Assembly: GCF_000026225.1 (NCBI RefSeq)
Contig: NC_011740.1
Location: 1,798,001 to 1,862,000, forward strand
DNA length: 64,000 nt
From: Escherichia fergusonii ATCC 35469
GTDB taxonomy: Bacteria; Pseudomonadota; Gammaproteobacteria; Enterobacterales; Enterobacteriaceae
Direction of reading: 5' to 3'
The translations under genes and the position numbers were made by a program. The notes under the pieces are model-generated. The model ran no database searches. It saw nothing but the letters and a program-made list of their open reading frames with translations, and was not told the DNA's origin. How positions within the stretch are numbered: position 1 is the stretch's first letter; each line of letters starts with the position of its first letter. Below, in pieces: positions 19,770 to 29,873 of the stretch.

Positions 19770-21302
19770 ATGGCGACAATTGATTCAATGAACAAGGACA
19801 CCACACGTTTAAGCGATGGACCCGACTGGACCTTTGACCTGCTGGATATTTACCTGGCAGAGATAGATCGTGTGGCGAAACTTTACCGACTGGACACTTA
19901 CCCGCACCAAATAGAAGTCATCACGTCCGAGCAGATGATGGATGCTTACTCCAGTGTAGGGATGCCCATTAACTATCCCCACTGGTCTTTCGGTAAAAAA
20001 TTTATTGAAACCGAACGTCTGTATAAGCATGGTCAGCAAGGACTGGCCTATGAGATCGTCATTAACTCAAATCCGTGTATCGCGTATCTGATGGAGGAGA
20101 ACACCATTACAATGCAGGCGTTGGTAATGGCGCATGCCTGTTATGGTCACAACTCTTTCTTCAAAAACAATTACTTATTCCGTAGCTGGACCGATGCCAG
20201 TTCGATTGTTGATTACCTGATTTTTGCCCGTAAATATATTACTGAATGCGAAGAGCGTTACGGCGTGGATGAAGTCGAGAAGTTGTTGGACTCCTGCCAT
20301 GCGCTGATGAACTACGGTGTCGATCGCTACAAACGCCCACAAAAGATCTCGTTGCAAGAAGAAAAAGCACGGCAAAAGAGCCGGGAAGAGTACCTGCAAA
20401 GTCAGGTAAATATGCTTTGGCGAACATTGCCGAAACGCGAAGAAGAGAAAACCGTTGCCGAAGCACGCCGATATCCTTCCGAACCACAGGAGAACTTGCT
20501 CTATTTTATGGAGAAAAACGCGCCATTACTGGAGTCATGGCAGCGTGAGATCCTGCGAATTGTCCGCAAAGTCAGTCAGTACTTTTACCCTCAGAAACAG
20601 ACTCAGGTGATGAATGAAGGTTGGGCAACGTTCTGGCACTACACCATTCTTAATCATCTGTACGATGAAGGAAAAGTGACTGAGCGCTTTATGCTGGAAT
20701 TCTTACATAGCCACACCAATGTCGTATTCCAGCCCCCCTACAACAGTCCGTGGTACAGCGGTATCAACCCTTATGCTCTGGGATTTGCGATGTTCCAGGA
20801 TATCAAACGGATTTGTCAGTCTCCCACCGAGGAAGATAAATATTGGTTCCCGGACATCGCCGGTTCTGACTGGCTGGAAACACTGCATTTTGCAATGCGC
20901 GATTTTAAAGACGAAAGTTTTATCAGTCAGTTCCTGTCACCGAAGGTAATGCGAGATTTTCGCTTTTTCACCGTCCTGGATGATGACCGGCATAATTATC
21001 TGGAAATATCCGCGATTCACAATGAAGAAGGTTACCGGGAAATTCGTAATCGCCTTTCTTCGCAATATAACCTGAGCAATCTGGAGCCCAATATTCAGAT
21101 CTGGAATGTTGACTTACGTGGCGACCGTTCACTGACTCTGCGTTATATTCCGCATAACCGTGCACCACTGGATAGAGGCCGCAAAGAAGTGCTGAAACAT
21201 GTGCATCGCTTGTGGGGATTTGATGTGATGCTCGAGCAACAAAATGAGGATGGCAGCGTTGAGTTACTTGAACGTTGCCCACCGAGAATGGGCAATCTTT
21301 AA
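19770..21302 (+). CDS. ycgB: SpoVR family protein YcgB
   Basis: Large soluble protein of the SpoVR family (510 residues), nearly identical to K-12 YcgB. In Bacillus, SpoVR is needed for spore cortex. In proteobacteria it is co-expressed with the YeaG kinase and YeaH in stationary phase; the yeaG gene is near the end of this window. No catalytic motif is established; the family core includes NEGWATFWHYTILNHLYDEG. I chose ATG 19770 (MATIDSMNK) as in K-12, 14 codons inside the open frame. Confidence 0.93.
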   Translation: MATIDSMNKDTTRLSDGPDWTFDLLDIYLAEIDRVAKLYRLDTYPHQIEVITSEQMMDAYSSVGMPINYPHWSFGKKFIETERLYKHGQQGLAYEIVINSNPCIAYLMEENTITMQALVMAHACYGHNSFFKNNYLFRSWTDASSIVDYLIFARKYITECEERYGVDEVEKLLDSCHALMNYGVDRYKRPQKISLQEEKARQKSREEYLQSQVNMLWRTLPKREEEKTVAEARRYPSEPQENLLYFMEKNAPLLESWQREILRIVRKVSQYFYPQKQTQVMNEGWATFWHYTILNHLYDEGKVTERFMLEFLHSHTNVVFQPPYNSPWYSGINPYALGFAMFQDIKRICQSPTEEDKYWFPDIAGSDWLETLHFAMRDFKDESFISQFLSPKVMRDFRFFTVLDDDRHNYLEISAIHNEEGYREIRNRLSSQYNLSNLEPNIQIWNVDLRGDRSLTLRYIPHNRAPLDRGRKEVLKHVHRLWGFDVMLEQQNEDGSVELLERCPPRMGNL

Positions 21303-21336
21303 CAGATAATTGAATACCTTTCTCGTTGATCAAAAA

Positions 21337-21354
21337 CCCCCTCAGCTGAGGGGG
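21337..21354. terminator. Terminator between ycgB and fadR
   Basis: Perfect palindrome CCCCCTCAGCTGAGGGGG preceded by A residues and followed by a T-rich stretch. It lies between converging ycgB and fadR. Confidence 0.85.
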
Positions 21355-21368
21355 TCTCTTTATCACTG

Positions 21369-22088
21369 TTACTGCCCCTGGATGGACAAGTCACCAGGCA
21401 GATTTTTTTGCATTCGATGCCAGATCTCGCCACTTTCATGACCGTAGCGACGCACCGTTTCATACACCTGATCATGAGCGCCCTGACGGCATAATTCAGA
21501 CAGTTTGTGGTAAAAACCTAATGCCAGGCTGCGCGCTTCCGGGTTAGCAAAATAGTGACGCCCTGTACGGGTATATAATCCTTTCATCCCATTGATGATA
21601 AGCCCATAAATTGGGTTACCGGAGGCGAATGCCAGCCCACGGAAAATGCTGTAATCGAGTTCGGCAAAGGCGTCAGCGTGATCAGCCACTTCATTTGCCG
21701 CAGCCAGCACCTCTTGCGCTTTATCCGGATGTTGACGGAAAGCAGTACGAATAAAAATAGTGGATATATTGGTTCTGACAGACAGCAGATTATCAATTAA
21801 CTGGGGTACACTTTCGTGATCGAGACGCGCAAGTGTTTCCAGAATATTCAGCCCGGACGTTTCCCAAAAATTATTCACCTTCGTAGGCTTGCCGTGTTGA
21901 ATTGTCAGCCAACCGTCTCGCGCTAAACGTTGCAAGACTTCACGCAATGTCGTTCGTGTCACTCCAATAAGTTCAGAGAGTTCACGTTCAGCAGGCAAGA
22001 TGGTGCCAGGTGGGAAGCGATTATTCCAGATGCTTTCGATGATGTACTCTTCCGCGAAACCTGCCGGGCTTTGCGCCTTAATGACCAT
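21369..22088 (-). CDS. fadR: Fatty acid metabolism regulator FadR
   Basis: GntR/FadR-family transcription factor that represses fad (beta-oxidation) genes and activates fabA and fabB; long-chain acyl-CoA releases it from DNA. The 239 residues start MVIKAQSPAGFAEEY. A winged helix-turn-helix covers about 6-74 (ERELSELIGVTRTTLREVLQRL) and an all-helical acyl-CoA-binding domain covers 79-228. The frame stays open upstream, but the family start is ATG 22088. It is divergent from nhaB, the conserved arrangement. Confidence 0.96.
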   Translation of the reverse strand: MVIKAQSPAGFAEEYIIESIWNNRFPPGTILPAERELSELIGVTRTTLREVLQRLARDGWLTIQHGKPTKVNNFWETSGLNILETLARLDHESVPQLIDNLLSVRTNISTIFIRTAFRQHPDKAQEVLAAANEVADHADAFAELDYSIFRGLAFASGNPIYGLIINGMKGLYTRTGRHYFANPEARSLALGFYHKLSELCRQGAHDQVYETVRRYGHESGEIWHRMQKNLPGDLSIQGQ

Positions 22089-22309
22089 AGTGAGATATCC
22101 ATTACACAGCAAAACAAAATTGCACTCATCATACCAGACGGGTATCAAGGCCGATAGCGGACGCAATAAAGAAAAAGGGGATCGCCGTTGAAATTTCGCG
22201 ATGTTATCAGCCTGCTGTAGTGAAGTTCTTGCCTGATTTCGTCACGATCGTTAAGCTTAGTTCGCTAAGATAAAAACACCATTTCATTTTTATAGGTAAG
22301 GGAAACCAC

Positions 22310-23854
22310 ATGGAAATCTCCTGGGGCCGCGCCTTATGGCGTAACTTTCTGGGTCAGTCACCAGACTGGTACAAACTTGCACTTTTGATCTTCTTAATCA
22401 TTAATCCGCTGATTTTTTTAGTTAATCCATTCATAGCTGGTTGGTTATTAGTCGCCGAATTTATATTTACCCTCGCAATGGCGCTTAAATGTTATCCACT
22501 CTTACCCGGTGGATTGCTGGCAATTGAAGCGGTGATGATCGGCATGACCAGTCCATCACACGTACGTGCAGAGGTTGCGGCGAACCTTGAAGTATTACTG
22601 CTACTTATGTTTATGGTTGCAGGTATTTACTTTATGAAGCAATTGCTGCTGTTTATCTTCACCCGGTTGCTGCTCAGTATCCGTTCTAAGGCTTTACTCT
22701 CACTCTCTTTCTGCCTTGCTGCAGCCTTCCTTTCTGCCTTCCTTGACGCCCTGACCGTCGTGGCAGTCGTAATAAGTGTTGCCGTGGGCTTTTATGGTAT
22801 CTATCACCGGGTGGCTTCTTCTCGTGGCGAAGATAACGATATTCTCGATGACAGCCATATTGATCAGCACTTTAAAGTTATTCTGGAGCAATTCCGTGGA
22901 TTTCTGCGCAGCCTGATGATGCATGCTGGTGTGGGCACCGCGCTTGGCGGGGTAATGACCATGGTTGGTGAACCGCAGAACTTGATTATTGCCAAAGCCG
23001 CAGGCTGGAGTTTTGGCGACTTCTTCCTGCGTATGTCTCCCATTACTGTACCAGTGCTGGTTTGTGGTCTGTTGACTTGCTTGCTGGTAGAGAGGATGGG
23101 CTGGTTTGGCTATGGCGAGAAGCTGCCGGAGAAAGTGCGTCAGGTGCTGCAACAGTACGACGATCAAAGCCGCCTTCAGCGTACCCGTCAGGATAAAGTT
23201 CGCCTGATTGTCCAGGCACTGATTGGCATCTGGTTGGTTATCGCCCTCGCCCTGCATCTGGCTGAAGTTGGTTTAATTGGTTTGTCAGTAATTATTATGG
23301 CGACATCACTGACAGGGGTAACCGACGAACACGCTATCGGTAAAGCCTTCACTGAGTCACTACCGTTTACCGCACTGTTAACCGTCTTTTTCTCGATTGT
23401 CGCGGTGATCATTGATCAGAGTTTGTTCTCACCGATTATTCATTTTGTATTGCAGGCGTCGGAACATGCGCAGTTAACATTGTTCTATCTGTTTAATGGT
23501 CTGCTTTCTTCTATTTCCGATAACGTCTTCGTCGGTACGATCTATATCAACGAAGCTAAAGCGGCGATGGAAAACGGCACTATCTCCCTTAATCAGTTTG
23601 AACTGTTGGCAGCAGCAATTAATACCGGAACCAACCTGCCTTCAGTCGCCACACCAAATGGTCAGGCGGCCTTCTTGTTCCTGCTGACTTCCGCCCTTGC
23701 ACCGCTGATTCGTCTCTCTTATGGTCGAATGGTATGGATGGCGCTGCCTTATACCATTGTCCTGACCTGTGTCGGTTTGCTTTGCGTGGAATTTACGCTG
23801 GCCCCCATGACAGAATGGATGACTCAACAAGGCTGGCTAGCTACACTTTCGTAA
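22310..23854 (+). CDS. nhaB: Na+/H+ antiporter NhaB
   Basis: Electrogenic sodium/proton antiporter of the inner membrane, important at neutral pH and moderate sodium. The 514 residues are one more than K-12, with about 12 hydrophobic segments. The conserved acidic region SAFLDALTVVAVVISVAVG is at about 143-161, and TNLPSVATPNGQAAFLFLLTSALAP is near 440-464. SD-like TAAGGGAAA precedes the ATG. A strong terminator follows, and dsbB is in the same orientation. Confidence 0.95.
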   Translation: MEISWGRALWRNFLGQSPDWYKLALLIFLIINPLIFLVNPFIAGWLLVAEFIFTLAMALKCYPLLPGGLLAIEAVMIGMTSPSHVRAEVAANLEVLLLLMFMVAGIYFMKQLLLFIFTRLLLSIRSKALLSLSFCLAAAFLSAFLDALTVVAVVISVAVGFYGIYHRVASSRGEDNDILDDSHIDQHFKVILEQFRGFLRSLMMHAGVGTALGGVMTMVGEPQNLIIAKAAGWSFGDFFLRMSPITVPVLVCGLLTCLLVERMGWFGYGEKLPEKVRQVLQQYDDQSRLQRTRQDKVRLIVQALIGIWLVIALALHLAEVGLIGLSVIIMATSLTGVTDEHAIGKAFTESLPFTALLTVFFSIVAVIIDQSLFSPIIHFVLQASEHAQLTLFYLFNGLLSSISDNVFVGTIYINEAKAAMENGTISLNQFELLAAAINTGTNLPSVATPNGQAAFLFLLTSALAPLIRLSYGRMVWMALPYTIVLTCVGLLCVEFTLAPMTEWMTQQGWLATLS

Positions 23855-23861
23855 CAACATA

Positions 23862-23891
23862 CCGGGCTAATCACTGCCCGGTTTATTTTTT
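23862..23891 (+). terminator. Intrinsic terminator of nhaB
   Basis: Stem CCGGGC/GCCCGG with an 8-base loop followed by TTTATTTTTT, 7 bases after the nhaB stop. Confidence 0.88.
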
Positions 23892-23995
23892 CGCCGATTA
23901 ATTACCTAATTACACTTTATTTTATTTCGCGCTAGTGGCGTGACAAATGAATTGGTTTACACTGCGTGCTCTATGCATGTTGCAGGGAAATTATT

Positions 23996-24526
23996 ATGTT
24001 GCGATTTTTAAACCAGTGCTCACGAGGACGCGGTGCGTGGTTGTTGATGGCCTTTACCGCCCTCGCCCTTGAATTGGTAGCGCTATGGTTCCAGCACGTT
24101 ATGCTGCTAAAACCTTGTGTGCTATGCATTTACGAACGTTGTGCGCTTTTTGGCATTCTTGGGGCCGCATTAATTGGTGCCATTGCCCCTAAAACCCCGT
24201 TGCGATATGTCGCAATCATTATCTGGCTGTATAGTGCCTGGCGCGGTGTGCAGTTGACCTATGAACATACGATGCTGCAGCTTTACCCTTCACCCTTTGT
24301 AACCTGCGACTTTTTCGTTCGTTTCCCGAGTTGGTTGCCCCTGGATAAATGGATCCCACAAGTGTTTGTCGCTTCCGGGGATTGTGCAGAACGGCAGTGG
24401 GAATTTTTAGGACTGGAAATGCCACAATGGTTGCTGGGTATTTTTGTGGCCTATCTTATTGTTGCTATCCTGGTAGCGATTTCTCAGCCATTCAAAGCGA
24501 AAAAACGTGATCTGTTTGGTCGTTAA
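23996..24526 (+). CDS. dsbB: Disulfide bond formation protein B
   Basis: Inner-membrane protein that reoxidises periplasmic DsbA and passes the electrons to ubiquinone or menaquinone. The start MLRFLNQCSRG gives 176 residues as in K-12. Four membrane segments are visible. The first redox pair is in PCVLCIYERC (Cys41 and Cys44) and the second pair is Cys104 (VTCDFF) and Cys130 (SGDCAE). The Arg next to CIYE helps quinone binding in the family. In K-12 umuDC lies beyond dsbB; here a convergent invasin-like gene does. Confidence 0.96.
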   Translation: MLRFLNQCSRGRGAWLLMAFTALALELVALWFQHVMLLKPCVLCIYERCALFGILGAALIGAIAPKTPLRYVAIIIWLYSAWRGVQLTYEHTMLQLYPSPFVTCDFFVRFPSWLPLDKWIPQVFVASGDCAERQWEFLGLEMPQWLLGIFVAYLIVAILVAISQPFKAKKRDLFGR

Positions 24527-24559
24527 TCACTGACCGCTTTTTGCTAAAGATCGAAATAA

Positions 24560-24584
24560 GGGGGCACAATGGCCCCCTTTTCAT
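24560..24584. terminator. Terminator between dsbB and the first inverse autotransporter
   Basis: Stem GGGGGC/GCCCCC with a 6-base loop, AA before and TTTTC after. It separates the converging dsbB and inverse-autotransporter genes and could serve both. Confidence 0.85.
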
Positions 24585-24590
24585 TATTGA

Positions 24591-27500
24591 TTATTGCTGT
24601 GGATTTTTCGGTAACTCCGAAACCCAGGTTTCTTCGGTTTGCTCATAGGTTTTATCTCCGCGCGTCACCTTCACTTTGACCCAGGTTCGGCCAGGCAAAT
24701 AGGTGCGGATTTCAGAATAAGCATGCCCCGTCCAACTTAAGGTTACTTTTGCGGGTGTCATTGTGATCTTATCGGCTGAATCCAGGTATTTTTCATTACC
24801 CGCAGTGAATTCTGCTTCCCCCGTCATTGGGTTACCAAACTTATCGGTAAGTCTGGCAATAAACCCAAATGGTTCACCGTCGTCCGTCACATAACCCGGT
24901 TCCATAGAGAGACTCAGAACACCATTGTTTTCATCTGCATACAGAGAGAAAGATTTCTCCGCACTGGTAGTAGCGCCAAGCTCATCCAGAGTCGCAGTTA
25001 ATTTGTACGATCCGGCTGTTCTGCCATGTACACTTACCGTCGCCTTGCCACTTTCATCAGTCGTTACAGTTGATTGATCAACTACCAGTTCTCCATTTTT
25101 CGATGGCCCTGTGGTACTGATTTTCACAACACGACCACTTAACGCTTCACCAGATTTGCTTTTCAGTTGCAGCGTAAATTTCAGGTTGCTGGTATCGCTC
25201 ACTACAGCCGAGCTCACATCAGATGTGATCTCCAGCACGGCATCCTTCACATCCGTCACTGCATCAATATTTTGGCTTGCGGTGATACGCTTCCCATTGA
25301 GCATATACTCGGCCTGAATCGTGTACTTGCCAGCTTTTGACGCAGTGAACTGCGTGGTTGCCTGTCCACGAGCATCCAGTTGCAGTTTGCTGCTGGTCAA
25401 TGATGCTCCCGTTGACGGAGTAATGGTTAAGTTCACATCGCCAGCAAACGCATTGTTATTGGCATCAAGCATCTGAATATCCACAGTCGCGTTTTCATGA
25501 CCGTCAGCCACAATCTGCTGTTTCGATGCGCCAATCGTCAGTTCTGCAGAGGCGGCATCTGGCACAAAAGTTAACTTAACACTGCCAGATTCCACACTAT
25601 TGGAACCGTCAGTCACCCGTGCAGTCACTGTGTACTCTCCCGCTTTCACGGTAGTAAGGGGTACAGAAACACGACCTGCCGCGTCCGTGATGATATTTGC
25701 CGGAACAGACAAGCCCTCAGCGGATGTGATGAGTTCAACCTTCTGCCCATTCACCGACGCATTAGTGTTATTTGTCAGCTGCACATTCAGTACCGCTGCA
25801 TCCTTACCGTTGGCAGGAATATTGGCTGTTGCACTACTGTTTTCAGGGGTCAGTGACAATGATGCCCCGGTCATATTCGATGCAAACGTCACCGTTAGCT
25901 CAGAAGAATCCTGAGGACCAGCATGGGCCTTAATGACATAAGATCCCGGTGTAGAGCTCACTAACGTGAAAACAGCGTTACCGTTTTCGTCAGTTGAAAC
26001 TGCATGTTCACCACCAACTTGTGTTATCCCTGAAGGAAGTGACAACGTCACAGCATAGCCAGGAACCACATTGCCGAAACGGTCTGCAAGGCTTACCGTT
26101 ACCGTATTCTGCTGCTTACCATCTGCCAATGCATTATTTTTGCTTGCCTCAAAACGAGAGAATGCAAACTGCATTCGATCTTCCGTAAAGGAGATTTCTT
26201 TCTCAATACCGGAGAAATCGTGGCTATCAGATTTAACACCTATCCGAATCTTGCCCGCTCGTTTTGCTGTTACAGTAGCGCTATAAACACCCTCTTTTTC
26301 TGTGACCGCCCCAAAATCAACACCTTCTGCCTGGTCAAGGGCATAAAAACGCAATGTTTTATCGCCTGTAATGGCATTTCCCTTGGCATCTTTCGCAACC
26401 AGTTGTAGATTGATGTTGTAACCAACCACCTGCTCAGCAGGTGCTGCGGTTAATACAGCGTCAGTTTCAGTTTCGCCTTCTTCAGCAACTGTCTGCTTAA
26501 TATTCAGTGTGAAGGTTTTTCCCAGTACTTTTGCCGTTACACGCGCCGTCCCGGATTGTGAGCCTGCGGTAAGCATTGAGCGATATACACCCGCAGAGAT
26601 CTCCTGAACTTTGCCTAATTGCGGTCCGCTGACACTTCTGCTGCGCTGAGTATTATTATCAGGCGTAAACTCAAGTGACATCTCAATGTCATTTTCAAGC
26701 CCCGTTAATGGCTTACCGTTACTGTCTTTCAGATTAAGCGTAACCGGGTAAGTAGATTGCCCATCAGCCGAGATCTGAGCATTATTATTTCCATCCAGAG
26801 TAAAGGAAGAATCGCCAGCAGAGACATTGCTACTGGTGACACTAATCGTTATTACTGCATGGTTAGAAGCATTACCTTTGCTATCACGCGCTGTCGCCCC
26901 AACAGTCCAGGTGTTAACACCGCCATTCTGATAAGCCGGTAAAGTAAACTGCCACGACGTACCACTTCCGGTAATCTTGCCACCAGCTGCCGCAAATGCG
27001 CTGTCAGACCACTGAACGGACTGGATACCATTGCTGGCATGAGAGACATTTAACGTGACAGGAATAGTTGCCCCACTTTCGCCTTCAATGGCATCAGGCA
27101 GACTAATACGCAAAGTACTCTTCTTTTTATACTCCAGAACAATGTTGTTATTACGTTCAACAAAATCGTAGCGACGATTCTGTACCTCTCGCATTGCAGC
27201 AACATTGTCGCTGTCCAGCTGTTTCGATAACGGAACACCCGGGCGGTAGTTGATTTCAACACCAAAACGCGTGTCATGGGTATTACTCTGCCCCTGCCTG
27301 TGCTGGGCAGAGAATTTCACCAACGGAACAGGGGTATAAGAAATCTCCCCCGTTACCGCGTAAGGGTTCTCCTGCAGATTGTCACTGCCAAACAAGCCAA
27401 CATTCTTACCATAATATTTTTCGAACTGAACTGAGGCCCCTAACTGCGGGTATGCAGGCAACCAACCCTCAGCAGAAACATCCCAGCCATTCGCCGGACG

Positions 27501-28148
27501 CTCAAGATAGTCCGCCAAATCGCGGCTGTTTTTCCAGTCAGAGAGTCCGAAATAGGTGTTCGCACCAAAACGCAGATAATCCCGCCAGTATTCCACCCCA
27601 AAACCGGCACGGGAGTGACTACGCGTTAAGTCATAATCGTAAAAGATGTTCGCCCCCAACATGGCATTGTCCGGGGTAAAATGACGAACACCGATACCAA
27701 TATTGGCCTGATTGCGATCATCTGTACGATGCAGTGACGTCTGACTGAACAGAACATAATCTTTGGTATCCATCCAGGGATATAAAAAATCAAACTCAGC
27801 GTCTTTCAAAGAGAAGGAGTCATCAACATTAAGTTTGATACGCGCATTGCCATATTGCTGTAGCCAGTCAACAACCTCTTTTGTCGCCTGAGCCGATAAA
27901 GTATTAACCGCAAAACTACTCGCATTATTATTCGTCAGGCTCTGACCAGCACTTGCTGCAAATGAAGCCAGTTTATTTGCGTGCTCATCATTAGCATAAG
28001 TTTGTGCAATATCTGCATTACCAGACGATGCAAAACTGTTTGCCGGAATCAGAGAAAGAGAAACTGGAGATAATATTTGCGTCGCAATAACCGACCATGT
28101 GATTGCGTCGGTAGCTTTTCGTTTGAATTTCTTATTCACCATAGTCAT
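24591..28148 (-). CDS. Inverse autotransporter adhesin, intimin/invasin family (FdeC-like)
   Basis: Type Ve secreted surface protein of 1185 residues. Order of parts: basic start and Sec signal (cleaved near NSFASS, about residue 41); helical linker; 12-stranded inverse-autotransporter barrel at about 110-335 (motifs SLHRTDDRNQANIGIG, YWRDYLRFGANTYFG, RPANGWDVSAEGWLP, ERNNNIVLEYKKK). It continues with about seven Big-1-type Ig-like repeats to the C-terminus. No LysM domain and no terminal cysteine-bonded lectin domain are seen. The start is uncertain: ATG 28148 and an ATG two codons later are both possible, and the upstream site is weak. K-12 has umuDC and hlyE in this interval. Role as an adhesin is inferred from the family. 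Confidence 0.88.
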   Translation of the reverse strand: MTMVNKKFKRKATDAITWSVIATQILSPVSLSLIPANSFASSGNADIAQTYANDEHANKLASFAASAGQSLTNNNASSFAVNTLSAQATKEVVDWLQQYGNARIKLNVDDSFSLKDAEFDFLYPWMDTKDYVLFSQTSLHRTDDRNQANIGIGVRHFTPDNAMLGANIFYDYDLTRSHSRAGFGVEYWRDYLRFGANTYFGLSDWKNSRDLADYLERPANGWDVSAEGWLPAYPQLGASVQFEKYYGKNVGLFGSDNLQENPYAVTGEISYTPVPLVKFSAQHRQGQSNTHDTRFGVEINYRPGVPLSKQLDSDNVAAMREVQNRRYDFVERNNNIVLEYKKKSTLRISLPDAIEGESGATIPVTLNVSHASNGIQSVQWSDSAFAAAGGKITGSGTSWQFTLPAYQNGGVNTWTVGATARDSKGNASNHAVITISVTSSNVSAGDSSFTLDGNNNAQISADGQSTYPVTLNLKDSNGKPLTGLENDIEMSLEFTPDNNTQRSRSVSGPQLGKVQEISAGVYRSMLTAGSQSGTARVTAKVLGKTFTLNIKQTVAEEGETETDAVLTAAPAEQVVGYNINLQLVAKDAKGNAITGDKTLRFYALDQAEGVDFGAVTEKEGVYSATVTAKRAGKIRIGVKSDSHDFSGIEKEISFTEDRMQFAFSRFEASKNNALADGKQQNTVTVSLADRFGNVVPGYAVTLSLPSGITQVGGEHAVSTDENGNAVFTLVSSTPGSYVIKAHAGPQDSSELTVTFASNMTGASLSLTPENSSATANIPANGKDAAVLNVQLTNNTNASVNGQKVELITSAEGLSVPANIITDAAGRVSVPLTTVKAGEYTVTARVTDGSNSVESGSVKLTFVPDAASAELTIGASKQQIVADGHENATVDIQMLDANNNAFAGDVNLTITPSTGASLTSSKLQLDARGQATTQFTASKAGKYTIQAEYMLNGKRITASQNIDAVTDVKDAVLEITSDVSSAVVSDTSNLKFTLQLKSKSGEALSGRVVKISTTGPSKNGELVVDQSTVTTDESGKATVSVHGRTAGSYKLTATLDELGATTSAEKSFSLYADENNGVLSLSMEPGYVTDDGEPFGFIARLTDKFGNPMTGEAEFTAGNEKYLDSADKITMTPAKVTLSWTGHAYSEIRTYLPGRTWVKVKVTRGDKTYEQTEETWVSELPKNPQQ

Positions 28149-28614
28149 TTAAAATAGTAACTCATTGAAAATAACTAAAAAATCAACTGGTAAGACAAGA
28201 AGGCGAAGAAATATACTAAATTTTAAGTAAAAAGCAATAGGGTTAATGCCAAAGAGGTATACGCCAAATTTCGTGATATATATGCAAAATAGATGAAAAT
28301 TTATTTATGCAGTTTATTATGCTCTAAATAATTCACGTTGCAGGACAGAACATCAGTGACATTTAAACAATGTTTTCGTTGGTCGTGAATGGGAGGAAGC
28401 CTAAGGCCAAATACTCTGCAGATACAGAAAATGCAACCTGATGCATGACAAATATAAGCAAGCTAATGATAAGCAGTTTATATTTCAACAACCAAAATAT
28501 CATTAAGAAAAATATGTTTTTCAGAAAATAAAAATCTATTTCCACCATAAACCATCCCTGAAGTGAAAATAGATTTCTGATTATATCAAGAGAGGAAATA
28601 ATGGACGGGCGAAT
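28149..28614. other. AT-rich intergenic region upstream of the first inverse autotransporter
   Basis: About 466 bases of strongly AT-rich sequence between the inverse-autotransporter start and the ycgN stop. It probably carries the adhesin promoter. A 61-codon hydrophobic frame on the minus strand (28363-28548) lacks family support. I see no trace of hlyE or umuDC. Confidence 0.5.
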
Positions 28615-29076
28615 TCACTGCGCCCAGTCAGGTTTATTTAAGATGTGGTCCTGCCAGTCGACAACTTCGCTTTCTTTTACTGCGATATGACGAACAGAAA
28701 TACGCTCTGCGTGCATTGCTGCTTTCGAACCGACAATCAGCGGATGCCATTTCGGCAACGGTTTACCTTCTGCAAGCAGTCGGTAAGCACACGTCACAGG
28801 TAGCCATTCAAATGTTGGCAGGTTTTCCCGCGTTAATTTAATACAGTCTGGTTCATATTCGAAGCGACGTTCGTAGTTGCGGCACTGACAGGTTTTGATG
28901 TTCAACTGGCGGCAGGCGACGTTGGTGAAATAGATCTCGTCGGTATCTTCATCCATCAGTTTGTGCAGGCAACATTGACCACAGCCATCGCACAACGACT
29001 CCCATTCGGCATCAGTCATGTCTTCCAGGGTCTTAGTTTGCCAAAAAGGTATGTCGCTCATTAGGGTATCCACCAT
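28615..29076 (-). CDS. ycgN: YcgN family cysteine-cluster protein
   Basis: UPF0260 family protein of 153 residues from ATG 29076 (MVDTLMSD); a start five codons later is also possible. Conserved cysteines [11 protein letters not shown] (about 30-40), NVACRQ and TCQCRNYE, plus a later TCAYR, suggest a bound metal or iron-sulfur cluster of the zinc/iron-chelating CxxCxxCC type. Biochemical function is unknown. It lies 87 bases downstream of ycgM on the same strand. Confidence 0.92.
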
Positions 29077-29163
29077 TGCTATAAAGGCGCTTCTTATAAC
29101 CACTTCGTAAGATCGATGCAAGTATTGCCGCCCCAAAGAGCGGCAGAATCTGTATACAAGATA

Positions 29164-29823
29164 TTACAATACGCGAGTGATCAAATAATGACCATTGACG
29201 TTGATTTCCAGCTCATCGCCACTCACCAGGGGACCTACGCCTTCTGGCGTTCCAGTCAGTACGACATCCCCCGCTCTCAGGGTGAAGAACTTACTCATAT
29301 AAGCGATAAGCGGAACAATTTGATGAATCATATCAGCAGTAGTTCCCTGCTGCCGCACATGACCGTTCACCTTCAAACCTAATGATGTATTCTGGGGATC
29401 ACCGTCAAATTCCCCAACAGGGATAAACCCCGAAATTGGGCAAGAATTATCAAAGGCTTTCGCTTTTTCCCACGGTTGCCCTGCTTTTTTCATTTTTCCC
29501 TGAATATCACGCAGCGTCAGATCTAACGCAACGCCATAACCCGCAATGGCTTTGCGTACATGCTCTTCTGTGGCCTGACGCAGGGTCGCACCAATCAGTA
29601 CAGCCAGTTCAACTTCATGATGGACAGCACCAAGATCGCTCGGGATAGCCAGCGGCTGACGGAGATCGCACAATGCCGTTTCCGGTTTGATAAACAACAC
29701 CGGTTCCTCTGGCGTCTCGCTGCCCATCTCCTTGATGTGTTTGGCATAATTACTGCCGACACAAACAACCTTACTTACCGGGTAATCGAGCAGCGCACCT
29801 TGCCAGTTATGATGTTGGTACAT
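29164..29823 (-). CDS. ycgM: Fumarylacetoacetate hydrolase family protein YcgM
   Basis: The 219-residue FAH-family protein is nearly identical to K-12 YcgM, a probable oxaloacetate decarboxylase or acylpyruvase-type enzyme. Metal-binding residues are visible in VHHEVELAVLIG (about 67-78) with a conserved Asp in VALDLTLRDIQ. GDVVLTGTPEGVGPL is at about 187-201. The physiological substrate is not certain. It lies in a minus-strand group ycgL, ycgM, ycgN, divergent from minC. Confidence 0.93.
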   Translation of the reverse strand: MYQHHNWQGALLDYPVSKVVCVGSNYAKHIKEMGSETPEEPVLFIKPETALCDLRQPLAIPSDLGAVHHEVELAVLIGATLRQATEEHVRKAIAGYGVALDLTLRDIQGKMKKAGQPWEKAKAFDNSCPISGFIPVGEFDGDPQNTSLGLKVNGHVRQQGTTADMIHQIVPLIAYMSKFFTLRAGDVVLTGTPEGVGPLVSGDELEINVNGHYLITRVL

Positions 29824-29873
29824 AGTTTTCCCCTACGCTAAGTGATATTCAGGAATGACCTGGAGACTACCCG

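Noticed and set aside
28363..28548. Hydrophobic 61-codon frame on the minus strand
   Set aside because: It is in very AT-rich DNA where hydrophobic codons arise by chance, with no convincing ribosome binding site or homologue; kept only as a possibility.
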